A stretch of DNA of 64,000 nucleotides from Setomelanomma holmii (lineage: Eukaryota > Ascomycota > Dothideomycetes > Pleosporales > Phaeosphaeriaceae). Both the position numbers and the translations under genes were made by a program. Shown here one piece after another: positions 1-11,016 of the stretch (its first letter is position 1; every line of letters begins with the position of its first letter). Where the stretch lies: contig ML978240.1 of the NCBI GenBank assembly GCA_010015745.1, positions 62,001 to 126,000 on the forward strand, in the 5' to 3' direction. The notes below the pieces were generated by a model. The model saw only the letters and a list, made by a program, of their open reading frames with translations. It did not search any database and was not told the DNA's origin.

Positions 1-3000
1 CTCCTAGTGTTACTGGGGTCGCTCCCAATGTAATCTTGGCACCCGGAGGATCAAATCCCGCAATCAATCTGTCCGCTCCTCAGGACCATCCTCAAAATGA
101 CGAGCAGCAACACCCCTCAACTTCTCCCCTATTCCCGTCAAACCAGGATTCCTTCCAAACGGGCGGTGACGATGACGACCTATTTGAAGATATCGGAGGA
201 GACAGTTTCGCTGGCAATGGAGTCAACGAGGCTGACTTCGATTTTTTCGATGAGCCTGACGAAGCAGATGCAGAAGACACGCAAATGGCAGATGTGCCAC
301 CTCTTTCTCAAACCGGCCCAGGCGATGATGCGAAAGACAACAGAATACCAGAAACACCGCTTCCACAGGAGAAAGCGATCAAGGAAGAGGCGTCTGACCC
401 CATAACCGCTTTGGAGAATGCATTGGCATCACCATCTCAGCCTGCCGAAGATGAGATGCCAAACGTTAAGAACGAACAAGTACCAAACAGCAAATCAGTG
501 TCCATCAATGTGTTGGAAGCCTCAAGTGCAACTACGGAATCTTCTCAACAAACCCACGTTCAGAAGCCACAGCCAAAAGAACCCACTCCCCCTTTGAGTC
601 CAGGGATCGTCGCAGATGTACTCCTGCCATCTCCACCAGACAGAGTCTCTCAAAAACCACAAACAGTTGTGCAGGCTCCACCAAGCGCAAGTGCATTTCA
701 CTCATTAGATTTCAGCAGGAGGCTCAGCCTCGCTGATGCCAAATATCAAGATGGACGTTTCGCCTCATACATGGCAAACAAAGCAGAGAAGGATTCGTCT
801 GCGACCAGTGAAGCTCCTGCACGGATTAAGAGCTTGCGCGATTTGCCGCTACTAACTAAGTTTCGCTATGCCATGGGCGTGGTGTCAGCACCCAAAACAC
901 CACAAGTACTGTCTTTGGCTCGTGCTGTTAGTGACGACTCGGATCTTGAATCGGACTCCGAGAGCGCGAGCGAGTTATCAGACGCATCTGACGAAGACGT
1001 TGAGGTTGCGGAAAGGGCAGGCCCAACACCATTTCTAGGACGGCTGATTATACCTGCCAAGCGCAAGCTCCCCACTGAAGGTCATGCAACACCGATGTCA
1101 GTAACCTCGTTTGCGGATTCCTTTGGAGGAGACTGGCAGGAGCACACCGGTTTGCTTCTGGACGAAAGCTCACTGCCATTGCTTGAGCCAAATTCGTGGG
1201 ATTGGCCCTTGGTGCGTCTCCCTTCCCCAACAGAGCGCAGTCAAGTTGGTAGTCGCTACGCTCTCCCCGCACTACCTGCAACCCCCGTGCGGTTGCCAGA
1301 CACTCCAACCTCCCAGCCTGACATCGAAATGGACATGCCAGACGAGAGACAAATAAATGGAAAGGAAAACATTGTGATAACTCAGATCGTTACGGACCAG
1401 ATCATTTCTACAACACTCGACATGCTTGGAGAGGACGAGTCTGTCGCGAGATATTCCGATGAAGGTGCAGCGAGTGAGATGCGTTGGCAAGCCGCGTTGA
1501 AGGATGTATTTCCGAAAGCCACTGATTGCAACGTTTCTACTTTGATTGCACTCCACGACGTCTTTCCAGACCTATCAGCGCAGGCCAAAGGACAACAAAG
1601 ACCTCCACCAAGGAAAGCAAATGACAGCAGTGCGGTACCCGGTAATCACATATACCAATTTCCTGCGCCCTTCGTCAGAGTTCGACGCGCAGAAACTCAA
1701 TGGGATCTACTGCCGCCATCGATAGCGTTCTGGGAGCCGCTGGGGCTGGCGCCAGTGAGCGCTCCAAAGAACGTTGTAGCGTTCTGCATTTACCCGCACA
1801 GCGATGCGCTCAGGCCGATCTTGGAAAGGTTCATGCTAAATTTGCAGCTTGCCTATGACACCTGCAAGCTTGGCACACATGCTCGAGTCGAGACAGTGAT
1901 TGAGTATGAAGGAGGCATAATTCCATGCAAGGTCGGCACACAAGCTTCGACAAAAGACGCATTCAAAGCTCTTAGAGAAACGTGTGCACAACTGGGCAAG
2001 CTTCTTGCGCTGCAGCACGCACAGATTCGGGAGCAGCAGGACGCCAAGATCAATGCTTTTGTCATCTACATGGTCAATCCGTTCAGCACGTCCTCGGCGC
2101 TATGGGAGCTCTGCTCTGCCTTCTGGACGCTATTTCAAGCATACGGTCAAGGACCGCCAAGCCGCGGGGACAACGCTCAAAAGCCTGACCTAGTGCTGCA
2201 GGTGCTGCCCATAAAGTACCTTGCCTCCTTTGACGTACCTGTCATACTTGATCCAAGCACCTATGTCAATTTGGCAAGAGAAGTGTATGACCGATGCCCA
2301 CCGAGTACACCAAGCACGGACAAAACGCCTCTCAGCATATACAAAGCGCCGGCCTTCCAGTTAGAGGAAAGCGTACCTCGTAGCGTTCAGTTCAAGCTGA
2401 TATCGGAACCTCCACAAGACTTGCTACGTGAGAATTCCTACATGCACGTTGCTTATGCTATTAGTCTGGACGGCACCTGGGTCACGGCTGCTTGGACGGA
2501 CAGCTGCGGAAAGTCGCAGGCTATTGTATCGTACCATCTCGGTACACGCGTGTTCGGCGAGGTCGCCAAAGAGATATGGCAGACTACTATCGACATCTTA
2601 CAGTCTCGTCGAGTCCAATGGCGTGTATGTATTTCGAAAGCCGGTGCCTTGGATCGAGAAGAGCTAGAGACTTGGGTGCTTCTCATAACCTGTCCAACTC
2701 CAGTCAATCTCTTCTTGACATTGCTCACAGTCATCGAAGACTCCCCATACAAATTCACGCCATCCGCGCCCACAAATGGCAACACCGGTCAGCCATCTAC
2801 GACCACACCTGGCTCCACCCCACAGCCCGGGCTGTCTCCCGACCCAGCCGTCGGGCTCACACCAGCCGCCACACCATCAGCAGATGTACTCGATCCTGCT
2901 GCGGACCCGGAAGCTCGCCTCATTGACGTGACCGACGAAACATGGGGTATTATCCTGGCCCACCGCCTGCACAACTCCAAATCCACGAATCAATTCAGTC

Positions 3001-3458
3001 CGGCGCTTATATCAGGCCTGCTCGTCAAGCGCGGCGAAACCCACGCAACCTCCAATTCAATTCACCACCCCATCCCCGATCCCGAGCCAGGCCCAATCGT
3101 GATCTCAGTCGACATCGTCTGGATCGGCGCCGTGGGCTCCACGCGCGCAGCTACTTCGCCCTTCCCACCTGCCACTGATGGTGTGAGTCCCGGAGGTTAT
3201 GCTGGTGGTGCAAGTGCGCCGCCAAGTCCGAGTCCGACGCAGGAACGCAGCACGACGAGCTTGATGTGGACGCCAACGGTGCAGACGAGAGCGACGGCGG
3301 AGAATCTGCTGAAGGAGGTGCTAAGCCAGTTTCGGGGATTGGGGCTGTTGGCCAAGTTGAAGGGGATGAGGGGAACGAGGCATGGGGCGTTGCCGTGGCA
3401 TGTTGTTGCTGCTAAGAGGGGAGTGGAGGGATTGGGGAAGGTTACTGGGGGAATGTGA
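1..3458 (+). CDS. SSN2: Mediator complex subunit 13 (5' partial)
   Basis: The reading frame is open from the first bases of the window to the TGA at 3456-3458, so the gene starts upstream; no ATG in the window is needed. About 1150 residues are visible. The first ~270 are an acidic, Ser/Pro-rich linker typical of the middle of Med13. The C-terminal half carries the conserved Med13 block (residues such as VVAFCIYPHSDALRPILERF near nt 1770-1830, and EYEGGIIPCK near 1905) that belongs to the RNase H/PIWI-like C-terminal domain of this family. Med13 joins the CDK8 kinase module (Med12, Med13, CycC, Cdk8) to core Mediator and mostly represses RNA polymerase II initiation. No intron is seen in this part. 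The C-terminal 300 residues are rich in Pro/Thr/Ala low-complexity inserts. Family assignment comes from recognition of the C-terminal block; the N-terminal domain is outside the window. Confidence 0.85.
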   Translation, partial: PSVTGVAPNVILAPGGSNPAINLSAPQDHPQNDEQQHPSTSPLFPSNQDSFQTGGDDDDLFEDIGGDSFAGNGVNEADFDFFDEPDEADAEDTQMADVPPLSQTGPGDDAKDNRIPETPLPQEKAIKEEASDPITALENALASPSQPAEDEMPNVKNEQVPNSKSVSINVLEASSATTESSQQTHVQKPQPKEPTPPLSPGIVADVLLPSPPDRVSQKPQTVVQAPPSASAFHSLDFSRRLSLADAKYQDGRFASYMANKAEKDSSATSEAPARIKSLRDLPLLTKFRYAMGVVSAPKTPQVLSLARAVSDDSDLESDSESASELSDASDEDVEVAERAGPTPFLGRLIIPAKRKLPTEGHATPMSVTSFADSFGGDWQEHTGLLLDESSLPLLEPNSWDWPLVRLPSPTERSQVGSRYALPALPATPVRLPDTPTSQPDIEMDMPDERQINGKENIVITQIVTDQIISTTLDMLGEDESVARYSDEGAASEMRWQAALKDVFPKATDCNVSTLIALHDVFPDLSAQAKGQQRPPPRKANDSSAVPGNHIYQFPAPFVRVRRAETQWDLLPPSIAFWEPLGLAPVSAPKNVVAFCIYPHSDALRPILERFMLNLQLAYDTCKLGTHARVETVIEYEGGIIPCKVGTQASTKDAFKALRETCAQLGKLLALQHAQIREQQDAKINAFVIYMVNPFSTSSALWELCSAFWTLFQAYGQGPPSRGDNAQKPDLVLQVLPIKYLASFDVPVILDPSTYVNLAREVYDRCPPSTPSTDKTPLSIYKAPAFQLEESVPRSVQFKLISEPPQDLLRENSYMHVAYAISLDGTWVTAAWTDSCGKSQAIVSYHLGTRVFGEVAKEIWQTTIDILQSRRVQWRVCISKAGALDREELETWVLLITCPTPVNLFLTLLTVIEDSPYKFTPSAPTNGNTGQPSTTTPGSTPQPGLSPDPAVGLTPAATPSADVLDPAADPEARLIDVTDETWGIILAHRLHNSKSTNQFSPALISGLLVKRGETHATSNSIHHPIPDPEPGPIVISVDIVWIGAVGSTRAATSPFPPATDGVSPGGYAGGASAPPSPSPTQERSTTSLMWTPTVQTRATAENLLKEVLSQFRGLGLLAKLKGMRGTRHGALPWHVVAAKRGVEGLGKVTGGM

Positions 3459-3943
3459 GGTAATGCTATGGGACATTGGGATGCTATCTGGCGTTATAAG
3501 GATTTTCGGGACCGGCATTGTTTATTTTGGATATGGTAGATGGGAAGTACTCGGCGTTTGTGCATCAAGAGGCACGAAGATGGTGGAGTCATTACGATAT
3601 GTTATATTCGAGACGTGCAATGTTCAGCACGTAGCTATTTCTATTTATACCCATTTTCCTCATTCTTTACGACCGTGATCTAGAGGACTTTTGGCATTCG
3701 ACTACTTCATATGCACTTTGGTGAGGCTGAACCCACATCGAAGATCCTGGACCCTTGACTCGTTCACCAGAAACCTGTTGACGCGGCCCGAAATGACATC
3801 ATACCCTCACTCTCAGCACCACCACGTAAGATACAAAGAAGTATGTACCCGTCCCGCGGAAAACAAGAGCCATAATCTACCACTAGTCGTACATCTATCC
3901 TCACATCATTTCCAACGAATCTGACACCTTTGAACTCACCAAA
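3459..3943. other. Intergenic, no gene seen
   Basis: 485 bases between two same-strand genes. It must hold the MED13 3' UTR and the promoter of the next gene. Only short chance frames are present; no clear TATA box. Confidence 0.6.
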
Positions 3944-4474
3944 ATGTCCTCCTCATCCCAACTCACCAAAAAAGAAGCATCCCGCCAACAAGTCCAACAA
4001 GCATCGCAACACGAGCACGATGTCGAGACGCAGGAACATCACGCCAAAGCTCAGGCTTCCGTACGTTTCTCCAAACCTCATCTCCCGTAAAGGGTTTGGC
4101 CCAGGAAATACTAACGCACATAAGGCTGGCTTGAACCTCAATCTCCTCGGCGCGCTGTCGGGCGCGTTTAGTTCGAAGAGTAAGAAAACGACGCATCAGA
4201 ATGCGGATGGATCGAGCGAAGTCACTGAAGATAAGCATGATCAAGGTAAAATATCCCGATCTCGAGTTTTGTGAGATGCTGTGTTCGGGGAAGGTGGCTG
4301 ATGTGGATGTTCGTAGGGATGGCCAACGCTGCTGCGCGGGGACAGGGAGGTGCATACGCGCAAGGGAGCGCCGAGGAACGGAGTCTGAAAGCGAAGGAAC
4401 GCGGTGTGGGGCAGTCTGCTACTCAAGGGAAGAAGGTTGAAGGGAAGGTTGACCATTTGGGTATTGAGGCTTGA
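3944..4474 (+). CDS. Small conserved-looking hydrophilic protein
   Basis: Three exons join in frame: 3944-4060, 4125-4245 and 4317-4474, giving 131 residues. Both introns are classical: the first (4061-4124) starts GTACGT and has CTAAC before TAAG; the second (4246-4316) starts GTAAAA and ends CGTAG. The start ATG follows a CACCAAA-type context. The protein begins MSSSSQLTKKEASRQQVQQA, has a middle block rich in Gly/Leu/Ser (LNLLGALSGAFSSKSKK) and an Ala/Gly/Gln-rich C-terminal block (GMANAAARGQGGAYAQGSAE). It has no signal peptide or membrane span and is highly charged, probably cytosolic or nuclear and partly disordered. I do not recognise the family. The clean splice phases are the main support that it is real. 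Confidence 0.6.
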
Positions 4475-4607
4475 AACTCTGCTTCAAGTGCACTGGGCGT
4501 TTTGTGGTGTTCGGCTTAGCTTGGCCTGGAATGAGCAGGATTTGATTTGATTTGGGTTCGTTATATGTGATGAATTATCGATTTTGAAATGGGAAGTCGG
4601 GATTTGT

Positions 4608-5972
4608 TTAATTCAATATCACTTCCCGGAAATTATCCCAAAACCCAAGATCATACACATTCTCCACCGCGTCCAGACTCCACACACGCTCAAAACTATC
4701 TTCCCTCGCAACAGCCCTTATCCTTGAAGGTAAAGTCCGCGGCGGTTGCCCACTCGGCGTTCTTATCAAAATGTGTCGACTTTCCAGCGGCCATGTCGTC
4801 GTCGGTTCTTCCTCCTCATCTGGCGTTTCCGGAGACGTAGGCACTACTTCACTCGACTCCCCAGAGGAAGAACGCCTCGTATTCTCAGGCTGCGATGACA
4901 CGAATCTATTTTCGCGCATGGTGTCTTCTCTTCTCTGACCCAAAAATACAACGCCCTCGGCCATGTCGTCGCGCCAATCTGCCCATTTCGCGCTCTCGTT
5001 GGTGGTCATGCCCGCCCAGATGAGGTAGATGTGATAAGCTAGTAAGCCGAGAGGAAGAGGCCATGTCAAGAGTGCGAGCAGGCCGACGCCTGAAGCGCGG
5101 AAGCCGCCCACGTCGAGGTATATGCTGACGTAGTTAAGGAAGTTGTGAGCTTTGGTCTCGAAGTGTGTAGTCCAGCGCGAAGGGTCGGAGCCGGGGCTTG
5201 GTTTGTATGTGTACCAGCGCTCGTATTTGGCGTAGTGTTTTGCGGCCATGGGTGAGAGGGAGATGTAGGCTAGATATGCGCCGAATAAAATTAGGATGCC
5301 GGTGAAGAGAAGGAGGGCTAGGAACCATCTGTAGTTGCCACGGCCGAGACAGTTGTTCACCCACACGCAGTGATGATCCATTCGTGATACACAGGTCTTG
5401 CATATGCTGCAGTGCTTGCTCCTAGCGGGCTTTAGGAACTTGCAAGTTGTGCATGTATTGCCTGGATAGTACAGCACCCTGTCATAGGGATAGTGACGCA
5501 TCTGCTCCGCATAATTGAACGTATTGATGTATGTTTGATCGTTCCTCTTTGCACTCAGATATAGAAACAGATATGGTTGTGGTAGTAAGGCGAATGCGAC
5601 GAGCTTGTGGTGCCATCTCAGGACATGCCAGACAGACGGTAGGAACAGCGAGGCGCATGCGGTGACGAGGCCAAGGAAGAAGATCACGACGGCGAGATGC
5701 TTCTCGTACATAAGATGGTGGCCCAGGCGGGAGCCACCGTTCGTGATGCGACCATTGGTGAGCTTGAGGTCGAGGTTGCGAAGCGCATTCGGAATAGAGA
5801 CAACGAGAAGTCGATGGAGGAGGCCGATTGGTGTATTCCTGCTTCGTTAACCCAGATCAAGAGTCCAAGTTCACCATAATTACCGGAAAGCTGGTAGACG
5901 TCCGAAGAATGCAACAAAAGTGACGAACGACACGGTTACTGTGAATAGGATGATGTTGCGCGCGAGTGTCAT
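4608..5972 (-). CDS. SWF1: DHHC palmitoyltransferase Swf1
   Basis: Two exons on the minus strand: 5884-5972 and 4608-5838, separated by a 45-nt intron (5839-5883) with TTAAC before GAAGCAG. Joined product 439 residues. The upstream exon adds the N-terminal membrane anchor (MTLARNIILFTVTVSFVTFV), without which the long frame would start inside the second transmembrane region. The Cys-rich DHHC domain is intact: CTTCKFLKPARSKHCSICKT, then RMDHHCVWVNNCLGRGNYRW, the DHHC Cys being the acyl acceptor. Four hydrophobic spans flank it in the usual 2+2 pattern. Swf1 is an ER/Golgi S-acyltransferase for SNAREs and other single-span proteins next to the membrane. The C-terminal ~120 residues are a variable acidic/Ser-rich cytosolic tail. 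It is divergent with RAP1, 249 bp separating the two ATGs. The Swf1 subtype is from overall likeness around the DHHC block; another DHHC member is possible but less likely. Confidence 0.88.
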
Positions 5973-6221
5973 GATGAAAGGAAGCCGCCGATGCGCACAA
6001 GGGTGGAGAAGTGGTAGCTCCAATCAAACCATCATATTCGTACAGCCACTGTGCGCGTTGAACACGCGTTCACTTCTCCGCCCACAAGAGTCGTGGAGTG
6101 TGAAGTCCAGGCGTATCAACGTTGCCAAGCGAACCCCGCGTGAACGCATGTGAGCACGCGTCCCAGACTAATGCAAGCGCGTCAACGTCAATCCACCAAC
6201 TCACCCACTTCGCGCCTCAAC
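5973..6221. promoter_or_regulatory. Shared divergent promoter SWF1/RAP1
   Basis: The 249 bp between the ATGs of SWF1 (-) and RAP1 (+) must hold both promoters. It is GC-rich with several CGCG/GCGTT words and no clear TATA box, as expected for housekeeping genes. No specific factor site is claimed. Confidence 0.5.
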
Positions 6222-8825
6222 ATGGCCGCGCCCACAGTATTCAACAATGTCGTGGAGGGCTTTGAGCTCGAGGGGGTCGGACAACTATTCGCCGGGAAGA
6301 AGTTCTGGGTTGCGCAGCGCGTCCCCTCACGCAACCGGCTGCTGGATGACATCAAGGCAAATGGAGGCGAGATCGTGATGCTGGAGAAGAAGTCGGATTA
6401 CAGGATCGCAGATCATTTTCGAAAAGACTGTCCCCCTGGTTCAATATCTTACGAGTTCGTGGAGAAGTCCATACAAGAGGGGCGCATTCGTGATCCTGAG
6501 GATCATCTTGCTGGACCAGCATTTGGAGAGGCACGCGAGCCTGGAGCGATCAACAGGCCAGCCAAAGGCGGCAGAGCAGCCTATACTCCAGAGGAAGACA
6601 GGATACTGTACAAATGGGTACGCGACTGTGAACAGACTGGAGGTCTGGCAAGTGGCAATGAGATATACAAGCAGCTTGAGGCAAAGGTATGCGCATGAAG
6701 CAGGATTGATTGCAAGGTACGCGACTAACGACCTCAAGTACCCACGACACACCTGGCAATCATGGCGCGATCGCTACCTCAAACAGCTACGCGATCGCCC
6801 TCCCTCTGCCTTTAACATTCCCGACAATGCGCCTCCATCTCCTCCATCCGAGACACCAGCCGAACAACAGCCTCCCACCGCGACCTCGATAAGACCAGCC
6901 AAGAAACCTGCAACCAGGAAACAACAGTCGCAGGCCACAAAGGTCAGCGGAGAAGGCAAAGTCAGAGACAGTCGAGAGGTGCTGGTGGATTACAGCCTGG
7001 ATCAACTCGCAGCCACATTCAACTCGGACGACTGGGAAGAGCTATATGCCTTTGTAGATATAGTATACGCACTCAAGGAAGGAGAGAACGGCGAAATGCG
7101 GTATGAAGAAGCCTGGGGTAAATGGGCGGAATCGCAAGATAACCAAACGCCCAATCAGTGGCGTCAGTACTTCGAGAAGGTGGTTCGTCCGCAGTGGCTA
7201 CGCGATCCTGAGTGGAAGCGACTGCAGATAAGACAAAACATCGACAAGAAACATGCCACTGACGCAAGCCAAAGTCAGAGCATCAGTCAACAACAGCAGC
7301 AAGATGCAGACGAGCATCCGGCGGTGGCGGAATTGGTCCCAGCTTCAGAGGCACCACCCAAGGAGACCACGACTCCAGAGAAGCCATCTCATTTTGAAGA
7401 GGAGCGCTTTGAGAGTGAGTGTCTTGAGCAATTGCTCGAAGCAAGGCGGAACAATGATGACGATGCGGCTGCTTATAGCTTATACGCGCAGGAGAAGAAA
7501 TGGTCTACGTGGAATGAGCAGACCAGCCTTGACTACAGTGAGTTCTTGAATTTCCGGAGACGTCACCAATTGACTAATCCGAGGCAATAGCACAATTGCA
7601 CAAGTTACTAATGGCTGAATGGGATGCGCTGTCGACTGAAGAAAAGGCGCCTTATCTGGCGAGGAACCAGGACGCCAAGCAGCAAGCCCAAGCAGAGACA
7701 TCGAGGCTAACTTGTGAAGTAAAGCTGATGTCGTCTGCTACCGCTCAATACGAGTCTCCAAGAATAGTCGCTGAAATCATGCAGAACGTCCTCAAAAGAG
7801 TTCGTGGAGACGAGATCATCAAAGAGGTGGCGCAGGAAATACATCCCCCGAAACGCAGAAAGAGCGCATCGCCGGGCATGGGCGCGGCAAGTCCTCAGCC
7901 AGTGCAGGAGAGCACAATTCAGCCTCCAATAGAAGTCATCTCAAGCGACACCTCGACTTCAGATTCACGACCGGAAGCCGACGACGAACGAGCAGATAAT
8001 CAGATCAGGCAGGAGTTCGCCCAGCGTCAGAACATAGAAGGTCTCGAGCTTGATGAAGATGTACAAGAGACAGAACTAGACACCGATAGTATAAAGTCCG
8101 AAGACTTCCTAGATATCGACCGCCTACCACCGCCCCCCGAAGGTATGGATGAAGCTTCCGAGGATGATCTGCCATCGAACACACCAACACCACGCGCAGC
8201 TCGTCAACATCCAAACAACTTCGATACACAGGCCATATTATCATCACCTTCACAGGGAATCGGGATTACCGCACTTCCCCGCCCCGTGGGCTACACGCAA
8301 GATCTTGAGACTCAACACGCTCAGCGTAGCTCCTCGCTTGCCCCACACCCCGAGTCCGAAGCATCTACCACACAATCACTTCAAGAATTCCGCACCTCGC
8401 TCAACAGCCAAGACGCAAAGGTCTCATACCCAACACTAGGCAACCTACCTCGTCCAACATCTCTCTCTCCTGCCCCTTCATCCTCGTCATCGACTGGGTC
8501 AGGGGATCCAGATATGCCTCTCGACGCCAACGAATTCGATGGTTTCTTCGACGAGAAGATGGAAGATGGCTTTAGCAATGAGTTCATTGTCCGGGCACTC
8601 AAGCGCACACGATTTCGCCCGCATCTCGCAGAGATTGTGCTCGAAGCATGGGGCCAGGGCAAGCCGTTGCCTACTCGGCGGGGTATATGGAGTTTAGAAG
8701 ATGATGAGGCGGTGGAAGGTGGAGATGGGGTTGTACTGGCGAAGTTGGAGAGGAAGCATACGATGGATGGATGGGGTGGAATCACGGAAAGGCTGAGGTT
8801 TTTGGAGGATTATAGGAGTCGATGA
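6222..8825 (+). CDS. RAP1: Telomere-binding protein RAP1
   Basis: Three exons: 6222-6686, 6739-7537 and 7591-8825; introns of 52 and 53 nt carry GACTAAC and TGACTAA branch sites. Product 832 residues. Order of domains: BRCT-like region (~20-95, LFAGKKFWVAQRVPSRNRLL to YEFVEKSIQEG), a Myb/SANT domain (~119-175, AYTPEEDRILYKWVRD, then YPRHTWQSWRDRYLKQLR across the first splice junction), a second helical Myb-like block (~240-310, DDWEELYAFVDIVYALKEG), an HMG/ARID-like helical block rebuilt across intron 2 (YTQLHKLLMAEWDALSTEEK), a disordered acidic stretch, and the C-terminal RCT protein-interaction domain (FIVRALKRTRFRPHLAEIVL). RAP1 binds telomeric chromatin, in most ascomycetes through a Taz1/TRF-type partner, and protects chromosome ends. 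The start at 6222 has a CAACATGG context; an in-frame ATG at 6171 would add 17 residues. Confidence 0.88.
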
Positions 8826-9381
8826 TGAGCTATCGACGGGAGTGAGGTGGTGTATTGAAGACAAAAATACATTCACTATCGAACTCGAACCAGCTTCTGC
8901 CGATGTGTCATGCCTGATGCTGTAACGAAAACGATGATGGACATATTTGATTAGCTGTCAAGGCGCTGCGTAGCAATGTAGCGTTCCGCTGCAGCTGGCG
9001 GTCTCAGCCTTGTCATGTTCAGCTGAAATCACATAGCTCGCGCGAAAGAACATAACATCGAAACCTGCCATAATCAATCCGCCATGACGTCCGAGAACCC
9101 TTTCGACTGAATGATCACAAGCAACGGTTTAGCCACCGTTAGAGTCGGATTTCCCAGCATTGTGTAGTCAGAAGATACCACAATCCAATATGTCGACGTT
9201 AGGACTGTACGTTTCTCCCTGTCTGACTGAACCAGCTGAACAATGTTCAGCCTTGTCGCACGTACTGGCATAACCAACCGATGGAGGGTACCTTGATCGA
9301 TAGACGTATTGGGTCTTTTCCGAGAGCATTGGCACATGCCTGAGGTATGCTTTGCTCACACTTGGGTTACGTCAGCAATGA
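8826..9381. other. Intergenic with coding-like remnant
   Basis: 556 bases. 9318-9455 on the + strand reads in one frame as protein-like sequence (REHWHMPEVCFAHTWV, then TISYMISYV) that belongs with the CorA-like gene that follows but sits one frame off it. Upstream of about 9290 nothing is recognised. Confidence 0.45.
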
Positions 9382-10449
9382 ATGTTTACACAGTCGACCA
9401 ATCTGCATGGCAAGGTGAGTCTAGCCAGATGACCATATCGTACATGATATCTTATGTCTGAAGCTCGAAATTGACCAGATACAGTCTTCCGGCTCGGTTC
9501 GCGCGCGCGATGATGCCATGCTGGTGCTCTCCTACAATGCCACCAAGAAGACGACATTTGCAGTGATGTACGGCTATGACGAAGGCAACCTCACTAGCAT
9601 GATTAACATTCTTCATCGCATGAAGAAGCATACACAGCAGCCGTTGTTGCTTCTTTTCATCTTCACCGAGCATATACTACAAGACGCAGAAATCTTCCTT
9701 CGCACACTATGGGATGACTTCAAAGTCGTCCATCGTAGCTTAGACTGTGGCGACTACTTCGCCCATCAACCTTTGCAAAGTCGAAATTTTGATGTCACGG
9801 ACATGCCGCACAAGCTCACATGCCTCGCCAATGCGACAGCGGATGTTGCGAGCAGAAATGTTGCGATCACGCAAAAAGTCGAGTTTATTCGAAATCTTGC
9901 GTACCGCATGCCCGGCTCTAGCTCAAACAGCTTCATGCTCGATATGCGTAATCAGATCAGTCTCATGCACCAACGATGCGAGAGCCTCAAATCCCAGAAT
10001 GATTATATGAAGGAATCGCTTCAATCGACGATGCAGATGGTGAGTCTCATACTCCACCTAGCACCAAGTATGCTAAAGGCAAACAGGTCTACGCAACACT
10101 TCAACAACGCGACAACCAAATCAATCAATACTACGCCGCAAACGTCAACATTATCTCTGCCATCACCATCATCTTCTTACGAGGGACCTTTGTCGCTACT
10201 CTGTTCAGCTCTTCCTTCTGGAACTTCGATCCCCGCAGCACAGGACCGATCGTGTCCCATTGGGTGTGGTTGTACTTTACTGTGACATTCGTGCTGACCT
10301 TGATTGTCCTGAGCATGTGGCGTGGCTATTTGATGTTCGATACAGTTCTGAAGATTGCGAGACGCGATGGGAGGGGTGAGGCGGAGGGTGGTGGGGTGAA
10401 GAGAGGACGGAGGAGTGGGGATGAAGAGGCTGCGAAGAAGGGTACTTAG
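9382..10449 (+). CDS. CorA-like membrane protein, 5' end disturbed
   Basis: The body of the gene is clear: frame from 9464 through 10039, intron 10040-10086 (GTGAGT, TGCTAAAG, CAG), then 10087-10449. The first exon codes a soluble helical domain (MLVLSYNATKKTTFAVMYGY; LNATADVASRN-like segment). The last exon codes the two-helix membrane anchor of CorA-like proteins: AANVNIISAITIIFLRGTFV, then VWLYFTVTFVLTLIVLSMWR, followed by a basic tail. This lacks the GMN signature of true CorA Mg2+ channels, as is usual in fungal relatives, so transport activity is doubtful. The N-terminus is unclear. One model uses ATG 9382 and an intron 9415-9463 to enter frame. The alternative is a longer gene with a 1-nt frameshift near 9456-9463, since upstream sequence in another frame looks coding. 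CorA-like assignment is firm for the C-terminus. Confidence 0.6.
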
Positions 10450-11016
10450 CTCACGTGTACGATCAGCTCCACAATCAATGGAATATCAATTTGGGTGCAG
10501 GATTGGGAGCTAGACGTGGTAAGGTTGAGGAGTGTCACGAGAGAAGAAACAGAGAGCATGCACATTCACACACAACTTTTCGACCAATCAGCACATTCTT
10601 ATTAGATTACACTTTCCGTGGCGGTTTATTTGCAATTTCTAGGGCTTTCCTTAAACACGATCGTGAGAGGCTCTACAAGGGAAATCAACCATCCGAAGAG
10701 CGTGGTTTCCCAACACGTTAAGCGTCTTGGCTCCTGATTGGCTCGAGCCCTTCAAACACGTCATGCGACAAACCATCTGGGCACAACACCATGCTGCAGC
10801 ACCCAGCTGCGGGTCCTTGTATAACACCACGCTTAGAATCAAGAAAATCAGTCTTCATACAAAACGGTGACAATTCCTCGAGCCTAGCTGGGCTATCCAC
10901 TTCATTCAAGGCCCCCAGCGCATACCCTGCCAATAGCACCTGCATATTGGGACATTACTCAATCTACTTCAGTCTGAAGTCCGGGTCCCCCTACAGAAGA
11001 TTGAAGCCAGGTGGTG
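10450..11016. other. Intergenic, no gene seen
   Basis: 567 bases between the CorA-like gene and the DUF1769 gene, same strand. Only chance frames up to 88 codons; nothing recognised. Confidence 0.55.
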
